A stretch of 64,000 nt of DNA from contig DF237274.1 of NCBI GenBank assembly GCA_000708835.1, positions 1-64,000 on the forward strand, given 5' to 3'. This stretch comes from Klebsormidium nitens (taxonomy: Eukaryota > Streptophyta > Klebsormidiophyceae > Klebsormidiales > Klebsormidiaceae). Every line of letters starts with the position of its first letter. Position 1 is the stretch's first letter. The notes beneath the pieces were generated by a model. The model made no database searches. It worked only from the letters and a program-made list of their open reading frames with translations, and was not told the DNA's origin. Of the stretch, positions 24,209-37,288 are shown piece by piece. The translations under genes and the position numbers were made by a program.

Positions 24209-27200
24209 TCACGACTTCTCTTTACTCCCCGCCTCTTTCGTTTTCGGATACTTGCTTCCATCGCCGAAGTCTCGGTCATCCTCGGCTGTTGCTACTGCAT
24301 CCTCCACAAGCGTGGTCACATACGCTTGCGCCAAGTCCTCATCACGACTCACACCCGACACGAGCCCCTCATTCGAGCCTTCCTTAAACGCCGCCTCTCC
24401 TTCTTTCGCTAACTCGCTCCTCACAGACCGCGCCATCGACTCCAAGACATCCCCCGGGTTCTGCGCACTCTGCATTAGGAACGCCGTTCCGTCAAGCCCC
24501 GTCCTCTGGCGCTTGGCCGGCGAGCCCCGCAGATACGCGTCGCTCAGCGGCCGCTGAGGCCCCGCTCCAGCCTGTGCCGCTTCGTCCTGGGCTATCGTCG
24601 CCTCCCACCGCGCGCGCTCCTCCTCCGACAGAGCCTCCTGCCAGCCCTCCTCCCTGTCCGCCTGCCGCTGCCTCACGCCCGCCGAACGTGGCCCCCCACC
24701 GCCGCCCCCGCCGCCGCCGAGCATCTGCGCCACCATGGGCATCATCCGTGACATCATGTTGCCGAGATCAGGAGCGTCACCCGCGCCACCGTCAGCATCG
24801 TCCCCGATCACCTGCCGCATCATCTGGTCGGCCCCCGGGTTGTTCATGAGCTGCCCGAGCACTCCCCCGAGGCCGCCCCCCCCGCCGCCCTGCCCGCCCA
24901 TGGCTTGCATGACGGAACCCATGATGTCACCAAGGGCCGGGGGAGTGCCCCGAGGAGGGGCCAAGGGGCCGGCGGCGGGGCCACCCTGCAGCATCTGGGT
25001 CAAGGCGGACAGACCGTCCCGGCCCTGCTGCTCAGTGCGGGGCGCCGGGCGTCGGCGCGACTGCAGGGACAGATCCGCGTGACGTAAGCGACGACGGAAC
25101 TAGGCGCCCTGAGTGACCTAAGCGCCACGAACAAAACGTCTGAAGCTCTTGAGTGCTGCCCACAAGAGCATCATCACCACTCGACAGCAACAAGCGGAGG
25201 TCGACCGCTCATCATCGGTAACCAGAGACTCTAGTCCAGAGGCTTACGCGGGGTGGCAGAGGCTGCAGTCCCGTCCCGCCCAAGCCCATCGGAGCGCTCC
25301 CGCCTCCGCTCGAAGCCTCCGGAGCGGGCTCCGCGCCACTTCCGACAGCCGCAGACTCCTTCTTTTCTTGCGACTCCTCCTTCTTCCCCTCGTTTGCTGC
25401 GGCCGCCTCTCCTCTGCCCTCAATACCGACTCCGCTTGCTGGCGAGGCTGCCGCACTGAGGCCCCTGTTCGCCTGATTGCCGCCCTGGTCGCTCTGCTGA
25501 CCGGTACCCCGTTCCGCTGGCGCTGCTTCCGGCGCCCCGTTTTGCGCTGCACTTGCTGGCTGCCCCTGAGAGGTTCCACCGGCTACGTTCTGGACACCCT
25601 GAGTGCTCGACTGCGTATTATTGCTGCCGCCGGGGTTGCTATCCAGCTGCGGGCCCGGCACTGCAAACGTCGTGGTTGTGGTGCGCACATTGCCCCCCGG
25701 AACCGAGACGTTGCGGGTGACGGTGACACTGTGGACTGCCGGGGGCTGCTGCGGCTGGCCGGATGGAACGCCCGGCGGAGGAGCTGGGGCGGGGAAGCGG
25801 AACTGGGAGTGTTGCTGCACCGACAAGCACGACACGGGTGTTAGGCGGATGTTGCAACAGACAACGTTGCTATACGATTGCACTTGTAGAGTGTGGAGTG
25901 CAGACGAAGACTCCGACAGACCTCTTTGGTCACTTTGGCTCAAAGATGAACAAGTCGAACTTGGGAAATGAACGACTCCAGCTAGAACAAAGATCATTTG
26001 GAAGAAATACCATGACAAGATCACAACACAAGCGCGCATACTACACTATGTGCGCAAATGTATTCACTAACTATGAGCTTACCGCATGCCCTTGCTGCTG
26101 TTGCCCTGGTTGCCCGCTGCCCCCCTCTTGCTGCTGCTGCGGTCCCCCAGTGCTTTGCGGCCCAGCATGAACCCCTGGGCCAAAATTCAGGTTCATCCCC
26201 GCCCCAGACAGCTGCTGCATAATTGGTCCTATCAGGTTCATCAGCGCAGCCCCGTCGACTGGACCCCCGATTGTCACCCCGGCTGGCGGTTGGCCGCCAG
26301 GCAGGGCCCCGGTCGGCTGAACTCTCTGCCGCGACTGGCCCTGCTGTGCGGACGTCCCGGTTGGCCCCGCAGTCTGTCCACTGCCCGAAAGCCCGTTTCC
26401 GCCCTCGGTTGTGCGATTCACACCCGCGCGCCGCTCTCCGTCAGCCGAAGCTGCCGCAGCGGATTGCGTACCAAGGGGTGCATTTGGTCCACCGTTTGCG
26501 GGTGGCGCCGCCCCCCCATGCGGCGGCATGAACGCCCCGAGCAGGCTCCCCAGCAGGTTCTGCATCTGTTGACTCTGCGCCTGCTGCTGCTGCGCCTGCG
26601 CCGCCTGCGCGCCCTGATACGCCTGCTGCAGCGTCGTGGTCGTCGCGTTGCCCGGCACCGACCCCACGAAGACGCTCCCGGCGGGGGGACCCCCCTGGAG
26701 CGGCGCGAGCGTGCCGTTCGGCAGCAGCTGCATCATGACCCCCCCGTTGGGGCCCACCGCCTGGCCCCCCCCTTGCGGGTCGCCCATCTGAACGCCGATG
26801 CCGCCCGGGGCGTACGCCCTGGGGGCTCCGTGCTGCTGGGGCGCGAGCTGAAAAACCACCTGGGCCGGGGTACCGGGCACTTGGAGGGGGACCGCGGGCG
26901 GTGCCCCCTGGACTTGAAAAACGACGGCGTTGGGAATTTGGACCTGTGGGGGCTGGGGGAGGGGAACGCCAGCGCTGGGGGGGTTGGTGAGGCCCTGGAG
27001 GATGCCGGTGTTGGAGATGTAGAAAGGAGAGGCGGCATTCACTGCAGCCTGGCCCTGCAAGGAAAGTAGAAGGGGAGTGTCAGTCACGAGTGGTCTGCTA
27101 TCGTGATAGCCAGGTGCGAATGAATCGGCGTCTCTAAGCCCACAGTTATATCGTCGACCTGTCCTCTTGGCAAGGACCACTCGATAAAGTCGTTATGCAT

Positions 27201-30200
27201 TTTCAGCAGAGACCAGCTGTCATCAGACGGCTCGTCAGCAGTTCTGTTGGACAATCCCTCGACCCTGGAAACACTTCAACTCAAGAACCAGCTGATGCTC
27301 CATCTCTGAGAAGCGGCCTGCAAGCGCATCGTCCAGCTCGACTTGGAACAGTTGCACCTGTGCTCGAAGTCCGACTGTGTGAAGTCTAAGAGAAACCTCT
27401 GAGTTTCGCACGTTTCGCCCAACCTGGCCGCTTGACGAGACTATATTCTGCGGCTTTCGCAACTACAGATTCGACCGTTCCAACTCTTGGTCCAACAGAT
27501 CAAAAGGCTCAACGTCTGTGATCGGCCCAGTCAGTTCAAAGCTTGTCGTGATGGTCGTATGAAAAGCAAGTGGCCCAATCAAATCTCATAACTTTGGAGC
27601 TCACCCTCTTTAGGAGCTCTGCCTGTCTAAATCACAGAACACTCAGCAAAAAACGTCACGTTCAAGTTACTTCAACATTTCAACTCGACTTGAATAACGT
27701 ACCGGCTCTGTGTTGAGGTTGACGGATCTGGTGGCCCGTCCCAGCTCCAGGAGGAGCGCTCCCAGGCCTTGTAGCAGACTTCCCCCAATCTGCAGATCAG
27801 CCTGCATGGAGCCGCGATCGCCAGGGTCCACGATGGAGGCCTCGTTCGCAAGCCGCTCGTGCATAATCTGCAGACACCCAGCTGCGATGTCAGGCTTGAT
27901 GCTTCCGCACATGCGGCAGGCTGGGGGGAACGTGGTTCTCACGGCGCAAAACATTCTGGAGCACACCCCCCCTCCCAACCAGCGGCGTCTTTACTACCTG
28001 AACAACAGGTTGCAAGGTTCCAAAGGTCAACAACGGGACAAGCAGTACGCTCAAAAGAAACTTTAAAGGCTCTGTGACAGATTTGAGGCAACAAAGAGAA
28101 AGCGACGAACAGCTCACCGAGAGGAGCGGATCCCCCTGTTGCTGCAGCAGTGTCTGCGTCCTGCCCAGCAGCCCTGCCAAGAGCGCACTTCTGGACGAAG
28201 CATTGGCAGCGTTTCTGCCGCCGCCCGGAGCTCGGCCCCCACCCTGCGCGCCGGTCGCAGCGGGGGCGGGGACCGTAGCAGCAGGAGCTGGCACCGGCGG
28301 AGTTGCAGCATTCCCTTCATCTGCAAGCAGAAAGAAGGGGTGGATGATTCAGCTGCAAAGCTGTGCGAGCATGCCTCTGCACCTCAACATGGGGGACGAG
28401 AATAAGGATGGAAATAACCGATGCAAACTCTCAAACAACACCTTTACAAGATGAGTGTGCTCAGTTTGTTCCAAGGTGCCAAAGTGAGCCCCGAAGGTCA
28501 ACTTGCCTGACTGCTTAGATGCCACCACTTACCTGGGGCACCGTTGGAGGCGCTCGGGGCGGTGGAGGTCGAGGCGCCTGTAGCGCCACCCGCTGTCGCA
28601 GTGGTCGCAGCTCTTGGTTGAGGTGGTGAAAGGTTCCCTGGAGCTGTGCTACCGTGCTGGCGCATAACATCAACTGCGAGAACGTGGTGCAGGACTCAAC
28701 ACAAGCTCCCCCTCTTCTTTCTTTACACTCAAGAACAAGCAGATGCATGCCTCCGCAGTCTCAACGCTGAGAGAAACAAGCATATGAAAATACGGAGAAA
28801 GGGGCAATCTCACACAACAATCCACGTTCAGCACATACAATCACAATACTCACTGTGTGCCTGCATTCGCCTCTCAAGGTGCCTCATGAAGTTGCTCATT
28901 ATCGACAGAGTGTCCCCTCGGCCCCGCGCTCCCTGTCCGGGCGTTCGGCTCGGCGCAGCCACTGGGACGGCCCTGGCTGGCTGAAAGCCCTGTCCGGCGA
29001 AGGCGGCATTCGGGATGTCAAAGTGCATTTCGATGGTGCGGGTTTCCACGTCTCCTGTGGCACCGGCACCGACCGCCTGCCCCAGAGGACCGAAAGCTGA
29101 GGGGACTGGGAGGCCGCCTGCCATGCCGAAGGTGCTGAAGACTGATGAAAGGATCTGCATGACAAGACAGAAGCTGTGTCATACAGAGGTTGGCATCGAA
29201 TGCTGTGCAGAAGCTGCATCATACAAACAATGACATTGAAAGTACGAAAAGTGGGGTACACGTTTCTGGTGAAGGTGGTTCTAGCTGCAAGCCACAGGAT
29301 GGAACAAAGAAGAGTCGCCACAAGCACGGCACCAAAATGGACATTCAACAACTTGGAGAGCATTTTGAGCTACATCCCTGCCAAGCATACTCTGTGCATA
29401 GGCTCCTGCTCTAAAATTGCTTACCTGATCGAGGTTTGGGATACCCTCCGCCCCATCAATTGCAATGGAGCCCAAGATGTGCGACGTGACGTCCTGCTGC
29501 CCCAGCTCCTCAAGCGGTGGGGGGCCTTCATCATCTTCTGCAACACAACAACGGCAATCAATATCTGCTGCCTTGTATTCCATTATTCCCTGATTACTTG
29601 CACGCAGTAAGCTCGAAGAACAGCTGCTGCAAACTGAGCTGCCAGCAAATTGAGGACATGAGTTTCAAGACGATGAGCAGGGAGAGTTGTTCAATGAGCG
29701 GAATTTTTACCTTCATTCTGGGGAGGGGGCTGGCGGGCTACAAGATGAAGCACGTGCCCGTCCTCAATGTTGTAATCCGAGACTGTCTGGTCATCTTTCA
29801 GAACCCTCCCCCGGTAGATGAGGCGCTGCGACTCCACTGGACATCCACCATTTTCTGCAACCTTCGCTTTCAAGTCTGGAACGGAGGCCTGCAGCGGAGA
29901 TGCTTAAATCAATGACAACTGCGCTGGTCAGTGTAGATGCAGTTGCTTCAGTCTTCACTGAAGCGGAGGCAATTCCCGACTATGCATCAACCCATAGGCG
30001 CCCAGATTTGACTGATCCACCACACCTAGAAAACACATGGGCAGGAAGTCCATATTCTAAGAACCGCCTGATGTCATCAAAGAAGCCCAATAACTATCAA
30101 TTTCAACACCTCAATGTCGATCATCTAAACTCATGCTGACAAGCGGTCCCCCAAAAGTTGCAACACAGAACTGACAAAGGCATGGTCTCCAACGCGGCAA

Positions 30201-30295
30201 CTTACATTCTTGTTGACATGCACAGCGAACTCCTGTGCATCCAAAGTCTTGATCTTCAGCTCCAAAACATCGGGAGATCTTGCAGCCTCGGCCAT
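24209..30295 (-). CDS. BAG6: BAG6/Scythe-like ubiquitin-like chaperone
   Basis: Ten exons: 30295-30206, 29888-29711, 29537-29425, 29154-28854, 28673-28533, 28320-28118, about 27955-27703 (5' edge not fixed), 27054-26083, 25814-25248 and 25060-24209; about 1,200 aa. The first two exons form a ubiquitin-like domain (LELKIKTLDAQEFAVHV, LIYRGRVLKDDQTVSDYNI). Mid-protein, LLQGLGALLLELGRATRS followed by AAVNAASPFYISNTG matches the conserved BAG6 core. The last exon has PLSDAYLRGSPAKRQRT, the signature of the BAG6 C-terminus that contacts GET4/UBL4A in animals. Between them lie long Pro/Gln/Gly-rich disordered segments and Gly-Met-rich repeats. BAG6 holds hydrophobic clients for tail-anchored insertion or proteasomal degradation in the cytosol and nucleus. 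It is divergent from the methyltransferase gene. Confidence 0.93.
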
Positions 30296-30892
30296 GCTGC
30301 GAGGTGCCAGCAAAAGTTGCACAGCACCAGGCAGAAGGTGCAATCGTTCAAGAGGGCCTTCCCTCCAATGAAGCGCAGGTATCCCCCGTCGTGCAATAGA
30401 CTCACATACACACGGTTAAAGCGCCAAAGGCTACAGGAATGAGCAGAGGCGCAGCACGCTCATGCCAATACTAATAGACCTGTACGTTCGATCTGCATCA
30501 GCAACCCTAGCTCGCGCTTTGCTTCCTCAGAGTCATTGACATGAGTCATGGGCTGTTCTCGAAGCTTCGAGAATTGGTTTAACCCTCTGAAGTTAACCCC
30601 TCCCGTCCGGTGAGCATGCCCGCCGCGGTATGAAACGGCTAATATGCGAGTCGAGAACTGAATAGTTTGGGGCAGTCTCCAGTTGGCGCCGTCGCTTGTC
30701 GCGATAGACGCCAAGGCGGGTTGCCCTGTTTCTCATTCCTTGGTTTGACTAACCATATTACTTTGCTGCTTGTGAAGGCCGCGTCAGATATACATGCACG
30801 CGAGCGCTAGCGCAGTCCAAGCCGCAAGCGCTTGTGCTGTGCCACCGCTGCGTTGAATGCATCATTCATCAGCGCGCTAGCTTCCAACGAAA
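30296..30892. promoter_or_regulatory. Shared divergent promoter of BAG6 and the methyltransferase
   Basis: Nearly 600 bp lie between the two start codons, which point away from each other. It must hold both 5' UTRs and promoters. The right third is GC-rich. No clear TATA box or defined element could be assigned by eye. Confidence 0.45.
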
Positions 30893-33558
30893 ATGGGCAA
30901 GAATGGCGGCAAGCATCGGAGAGAGAAGAACAACGGCGACATCGAATTTCCCACGGAAGAAATTGCACAGCAGGAGGTGGCAGGCGTGTCCAAACCTCAT
31001 CGTAAGAGCAAGAGCAGGAATGCCGCAACTCACGAAGCAGATGCTTTAAGCGGGCCCTCCAAGTATTTGCTCGCTAGCACGGAGGGGTCCAGCACTGAAA
31101 ACAAGCACGCACTGTATCAAAGGGCGGTGCAGGTAAGCTGCTCCAATGTGTAAGCTGGACATGAGATCTTCAATGACAATCATTTTCTGAAAGCAGCATT
31201 CTGGGTTTCCACAAAATCTTGTTCGGCTGCAATTGGGGAAAGGCAGCTGCAAATCCTGTAGTTCCTGCCAAATTGTCGGCTCCTGGTGCAAGGAGCAAGA
31301 GCACTTTTGAGAGTGCAGGCACTGTATTTCGGGAAGCTTCTGCTGCTATCAGATGGTGGTAGTGCATTTGTTCAAAGATAAGTTAGGAAAATTGGTCGGC
31401 TTGCTCATGACTGTGTTCTTTAGCAGGCATCAAAACACTCATTTCCCGTGCCAGGGCGCCACTACGAGAGTCCCAGTGGTGGCAGCTTTGAGGTACCTTC
31501 TGAATGCACTCGATAAAGTAGTGGTGATCCTGCTTTTCTCTGCTGTACAGAGCCCCAAGGGCGACATCAGCTACCTGGTGAAGTTCTTCTTGACATACGT
31601 TGGGGGCAGGGTGCCGGTTCACCTGCGAGAGGACTTCTGCGGCACCGCTCTTATTTGGTAGGCAAAGCGTCAGCAGTGCGTACATTGCCAGCTTATGCGC
31701 CTATATTGTTGCTTTCAATGTTTTAACCCTTGATCTTGGAATACCATAACTTGTTTGAGGACCACAAGAAAGGTCAGTTACCGTTTCTCAACCACCACGT
31801 CCAACGTTCTTCGTGATTTTCTAATTAGTTGGGTGCAACATATCACCAATCTTCCTGATCAGGCCTTGGCTGTCCTGGAAGCATACATTCCTGTCGTCCC
31901 TCCATCCCGTGCACAGTTGACATTGATCTGTGTTTCCAATTTTGCGTCTTCTTCTTTCACAGCGCCGAATGGCTTCGGCCCGATGTCCGGCGGACAGCCA
32001 CCGGCCTTGACTTGGACGATGATGCGCTGCGGTGGGGCGCCAGTCACAACATCGGAAGCCTGCCCGACGGCGGCGGGGGCAGGATGTGTCTCCTCCTCGG
32101 AAATGTCCTGCAGCCCATTGAATGCGCCCAGGAGATACCCTGTGGAACGGTGGGAGAAGTTTCAGACGCTGGGGGGAAAGAGGAAGGGGCACCATGCAGC
32201 AATGAGCAAGAGATCGAGAAAGGGTCACTTCAGGAAGCGAACGGAGCGGGGGATGTGGCGGTTAGTCCCGCACCGATTGAAGGAGATTGGGAGATGGTGG
32301 GCCAGAGCCCAAAAGGGGATGCGGCTGATGTCAGCGGGACCGGCAGGCAGCTCGAATCGCTCAGTGTGAATGGGGCTGGCGAAAAGCAGCGGGGGCCAAG
32401 ACTCTCGAAACTGCACACGGCGGGGGCTGACATCATCTGCGCGTTCAACTATAGCACGTGCTGCTTGCACAGCCGCCAGGAGCTGCTGCGCTACTTCCAC
32501 CATGCTCGGAAGGGGCTGAGCAGTCGAGGGGGTGTATTTGCGATGGATTTGTACGGGGGGACGTCCTCAGAGTGCGCTCTGCGGTTGAAACGAAGATTCG
32601 GGGACTTCACTGTGAGACGTTCTTGCCTATCCGTCTATTGCTGCTTGGAGATTGCTGAGGGGAGCGCTGACCTACTCACGAAGAGGAGGCACAAGCAGTA
32701 GATGTTTGCAAGGAGTAGCGACTGCTCTTGAGGGCTGAGTCGCTCAAATGCATTGCATGTCATAGTACCTTTTGTAGCTCATCTTGGAACAGCGCGGGCC
32801 ACCTCTTCAACTGAAAAGATTCTCTGAGTGCGAGGCTCGTGAAAGATATAGAAGAATTAGCAACTCCTGCTGTCCTCTATGCAGTACACGTGGGAGCAGG
32901 AGGAGTTTGATGCCGTCACCCGGATGACGAGGATCAGCCTCCATTTTCGTTTGGAGAACACGAAGAAGACAATCAAGAATGCCTTCTCCTACCAGTGGCG
33001 CCTGTAAGCCGTTTGAAGGTTTTGATTCGATGTACGCGATTCCCGAAAGTTTGTAGAGTTCATTCCTCCCTCTGCATATTACAAGGCACCTCCGGAGCTA
33101 TGGTTTATCAGGAACTCTGGACGAAGAAAATGAGGAAGCTTTTAGGATCAGTGGCGACGAGAAGGACTTGAAGAGGAAACGGAGTTGAAATTTTCAGAGA
33201 GTACTTCGCCGGTGCAAGAACAAGTATCTGCTCACTTCTCTCAGAGGAAGGTCGAATTCCTTTTCCGTTTTGTTCGTGGCCTCAACTTCGTTGTAGGAAG
33301 CGATTCTTCTGGACGCTGAGCAAGCTAAAGCGTCTCGTCCGATCCTCCCGCTTGCGCAGATGGACCATTCCGGAAGCCCGCGAGTGCCTTCTGGAGGCTG
33401 GATTTAGCGCCGTCCACGTCTGGATGCGGGAGATGCCGGACCTCGAGGGTCACGACGAGGACGAGGAGGTCGAGGTGGATGCGAACTCCAAGTATGTGGA
33501 GTGCAAAAAGTTCTTGCAGTGCGATGCTTGGAATGCATATATCGTGGCGGTGAACTAG
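30893..33558 (+). CDS. SAM-dependent methyltransferase superfamily protein (458 aa)
   Basis: Exons 30893-31132, 31551-31657, 31963-32611, 32885-33003 and 33297-33558 join in phase. The N-terminus is lysine-rich (MGKNGGKHRREKNN). The Rossmann-fold binding site is visible as HLREDFCGTALICAEWLR, split by intron 2, followed by TGLDLDDDALRWG, the acidic second strand. ADIICAFNYSTCCL and FAMDLYGG are later core strands. An acidic, low-complexity insert of about 100 residues lies in the middle of exon 3. Exon 5 ends NAYIVAVN. Bacteria and plants share this class I methyltransferase family, whose substrate is unknown to me. The last codons and 3' UTR are tandemly duplicated just downstream. Confidence 0.85.
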
Positions 33559-33717
33559 CTGTGCCGTCATTTTGATTGGAAGACCTAACAGAAAAGAAGT
33601 GGCCGATGTATCTAATAATGCAGGAAATGCATACATCGTGGCGGTGAACTAGCTGTGCTGTCAGTTTGATCGGAAGACCTGACAGAAAAGAATGGTTGAT
33701 GTATCTAATAATTCACG
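33526..33717. repeat. Tandem duplication of the methyltransferase 3' end (about 94 bp x 2)
   Basis: The segment starting near 33526 recurs 94 bp later, from about 33620, with roughly a dozen differences. Both copies keep ATCGTGGCGGTGAACTAG, the last five codons and stop. The second copy is preceded by AATGCAG, a possible splice acceptor. Confidence 0.9.
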
Positions 33718-34475
33718 CAATTGAAGAGACACCCCTCCTTTCCAACACCTGTTATACTGCGACTCATGAAGAACAGCTTGCTGTGCTCCTTGTACGACAA
33801 CGTCTGTTCTTCTCTACATCTTGCCGATTTAGATTGTACTCAACATCTAGCTTCGCAGCCATTTTTTCATCTTTAATCATTGCTTAATTATCCGCATGAG
33901 TGTCAGCAGTCCAACAGTCCTGTACAAACGTTTCTTCAGCATGCACGCACACGAAGCTTTGATCATGCATATGGTGAAGTTCGTCAAGCACACAATCTGC
34001 ATCATTGGGCATACGATATATGATTCATGGATTTTCATGGTGCCACAATGCAGAAAAATCTTCAGTGATCTGCATGCATTGTACAAGAAAGGCCGAAAGC
34101 TATAAGAAACACTAAGTTTGAGCTTTGGAATTGAACTATAACGTATGACCTGGCGATAAGTGACAATAACGACACAATCTCAAATCAGCCTGCACCTTCA
34201 TGCTGGCCTGTAGATTGCAGTAACCATGATCGAGCTATGACAAAAACTCCACAAGAGGAAGTAAATAATACCTTGCATGTTCTCAGTAGCCTTATCGGCG
34301 ACTTTTCCTAACCGTTGCTCTGTAAAATCCTCGTCACAGGGCGGACCTTCAATGGGTGCCACAGGCCCCACTAGACTATGCTTTTCGCTCTGGATAGTGT
34401 GATCACTTCGCACGAGCCTATCTATGAACGAAACAGAACCAGAATGTGTACCTAAAATCAAGCAGCTGATATTTT
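33718..34475. other. Intergenic region between convergent genes
   Basis: AT-rich spacer between the methyltransferase and PDX1 3' ends. Rich in CATG/TGCAT words, with no coding signal. Confidence 0.5.
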
Positions 34476-37288
34476 CTACTCGGATCTGGCTGCCATCCGA
34501 GTGACCCTCTTGTCCTCCAAGTTGATCCCCACCATCGCCTCACCCAAATCGCAGCTAACCTCCATCAGCACCTTGGGATCTGAAGGCAGAAACAGGGTGG
34601 AATAAACAGCCAATCTCAATCAGACACATCCGTCCAATTAGAATTGATGGTGGTACAAAATCTTTCATCGCAAGGTGAAAACGAAAACCGATTTAAATAG
34701 CAAAACGGAAGACCGATTTAAATAGCAAAGCGGAAGAGATTGAGAAAGTCGCGGAAGTGATTTATGATTGTGAACCAGATGTGAACCAGATCAAGGACGC
34801 GCCAGCTTACCGTTGTAGTGCGCCACAGCTTCAACAATGGCGCGGGCCCGCTTGGCCGGATCTCCGCTCTTGAAGATTCCCTGCAGAACGGAATCAACGG
34901 TCCAATTGACTTCCATTTCCTCATGATAAAAACGAAGCAGGGAAAAGCCCGACCGTATACAAAGCAAGGAGTCCTCAAATAAACGGTTCGAAACAACAGA
35001 ATCATGGAAAAAGATTCCCTGCAGAACGGAATCAACGGTCCAATTGACTTCCATTTCCTCATGATAAAAACGAAGCAGAGAAAAGCCCGACCGTATACAA
35101 AGCAAGGAGTCCTCAAATAAACGGTTCGAAACAACAGAATCATGGAAAAATATTATTGAGGAAAGAATCACAAGCTCAAATCAGAGAAAGTACTTATCTC
35201 CAGGCAAGAGCTATCAAAGAGCGTTCTGATATCTAATCATTTGAGATTAGGAGCGCGGTGAAACAGCACAAGACTTACTGAGCCTACGAAAACGCCATCA
35301 CAACCCATCTGCATCATGAGGGCAGCATCTGCTGGGGTGGCCACTGCACAAGTAAAGGCGGATCTGTGTCAGGGGCGATTCTGTGTACGAGACCCATCTT
35401 AATTCAGCCCAGCCTTGCTGGCAGCATGCAGGCAAAGAATCGAGGAAAATGCCACATTATTAGACCAGGAGGGGGGACATGCTGCCGTTTCTTCTTTTAG
35501 AAGAGGGAAGGAATCGAGGGTGTCTTAGAAGTGAAGCTCACCTCCTCCTGCAGCAAAGTTGACAACGGGCAACCTCCCTAGCTCCTTGCACTGCCGCACC
35601 AAATCGATGGGTGCACGGATCTGCGAAAAGTCCACTTGCTTGTGAGAAGTGGAGGCAGCTGGTTATCACATGTAACATTTGCGGAGTCCAATTCAATATC
35701 ATGCTCGATCAAGAGACTTGGAATAGCTAGTAACTACCCCCACAGTCACATCTGGCAAACAACTGAGATCAGCAACTCGTTTTAAGTGATTCATAGAAAA
35801 TCCAAAAAGACAAACAACCAGCTGGACCATGCAAAGTGGTCAAACATAGAGGGTTACAAGCGCCAAAGAACTCAGAGAGGCACCAACAGGCTGGAAAGAC
35901 TCAGGTTTCAGAGAATTCATCACATACTAATTCAATCAACCAGAAGATGAGGTTTCGGAGGTTAACAGAAACAACTACTGCAACACAAGACTTATGGCGA
36001 CTTCACCACCACCCTCACCTCCTTGGCGTACACATAGAGCTCGTCATCATCCATCGTCTGCAGCTTCCTGATCTCCCCCAGGGTGGACCGCACGTGGCGC
36101 ACAGCCTCCACCACATTGCCCGTGCCGGCCTCGCCCTTTGTCCTGATCATGGCTGCCCCCTCTGCAATACGCCGCAAGGCCTCCCCAAGGTCCCGGCAGC
36201 CGCACACAAATGGCAGCTTGAAGTTGTGCTTGTTGATGTGGTGTGTGTCGTCAGCGGGCGTCAATACCTCGCTCTCATCGATGTAGTCGATGCCAATTGC
36301 TTCTAAAATCTGTGCTTCTACGAAGTGACCGATGCGAGCCTGCATTAAGAGGAGATGATTCAATGCACAGAAACCTGATTGTTAGGAGTGTATCTTTTGG
36401 GACCTGAGCTGATTGTGCGGCCTGATCTTTGGAGGACGGGGCACAATATTTCAGACGTTAGGGTTGCCATGCTTGACCACTAAAATGGGGCCTTTATCAA
36501 CCTGGTACCTTCTCCGGATCTTTTGCGAGCAAAAAGGGCAAGAGCCAAAAGTCGATGCAACTCTGTTCAGTCCTTAGAATATGATGCCCTCATGATGATC
36601 CACTCTGAGGCAAGCCTAGACTCACCTTCGCCATAACTGGAATGGTCACCGCCTGCTTGATCTCCTTGATCATAGTGGGGTCGCTCATGCGCGCAACTCC
36701 GCCCTCCCTCCTGATGTCCGCCGGCACCCTCTCCAGCGCCATGACTGTAGCATCAGGAGAGTCAGTGTTTCAAAAACCCTCTCTTTCAATCGAGACTTCA
36801 AGTTGCAAGTTGTGGCGCCACCTACAGTCATCTTGACAGCTCCTTTTACTTGGACTGAGGCACAGAAACCAAAACTTACTCAAAAGTTTCATGAAAACAG
36901 ATTAATAAACTGCTTGTGCAAAGAAGCCTTCCAAGCACACAGCATGTTGAAAAAGCCGTACCCTAAAGAGGGGCAAACTTGCCAATGAGCCGCACGGCCA
37001 GCTAAACTTATAGAGTATTTTCATTTGCAAAACAACTGCAGGCTTGTCCAGCACAAGATCGCAGGACATATGTAAGCAGAAAGAGGCTGCAAGGACAATA
37101 CCTGCCACTGCCCCAGCCTCCTCTGCAATTCTGGCCTGCTCCACGTCCACCACATCCATGATCACACCGCCCTTGAGCATCTGGGCAAGTCCCACCTTTA
37201 CCGCATAGGAATTCTTTGTGGGGGCCTTTGCATCCTTGGCCTGGTCGACATGGCCGTTGGCACCATTTGCGAGAGAGTCCCCAGCCAT
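34476..37288 (-). CDS. PDX1: Pyridoxal 5'-phosphate synthase subunit PDX1
   Basis: Seven exons (37288-37102, 36744-36626, 36339-36019, 35620-35542, 35343-35279, 34880-34811, 34579-34476) give 314 aa, normal for plant PDX1. PDX1 makes vitamin B6 (PLP) from ribose 5-phosphate, glyceraldehyde 3-phosphate and ammonia supplied by the glutaminase PDX2. Family motifs are complete: [46 protein letters not shown] with the first catalytic lysine, [42 protein letters not shown] with the second lysine, [19 protein letters not shown] and [20 protein letters not shown]. The extension before [13 protein letters not shown] is short and has no transit peptide, so it is probably cytosolic. The intron before exon 6 carries a 138-bp duplication that copies the acceptor. 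Confidence 0.98.
34683..34732. repeat. 25-bp tandem duplication in the last PDX1 intron
   Basis: Two adjacent 25-bp copies with core ACCGATTTAAATAGCAAA, beginning at 34683 and 34708; only two bases differ. Confidence 0.85.
34875..35150. repeat. 138-bp tandem duplication across a PDX1 splice acceptor
   Basis: Copies 34875-35012 and 35013-35150 differ at about two positions. On the minus strand each copy ends with TTCTGCAG/GGAATC, so the acceptor of exon 6 and the first six exon bases exist twice. Confidence 0.95.

Noticed and set aside
26071-27180. Long + strand open frame (26086-27069) opposite BAG6 exon 8
   Set aside because: It is the antisense shadow of a GC-rich low-complexity exon whose minus-strand frame carries the conserved BAG6 core.
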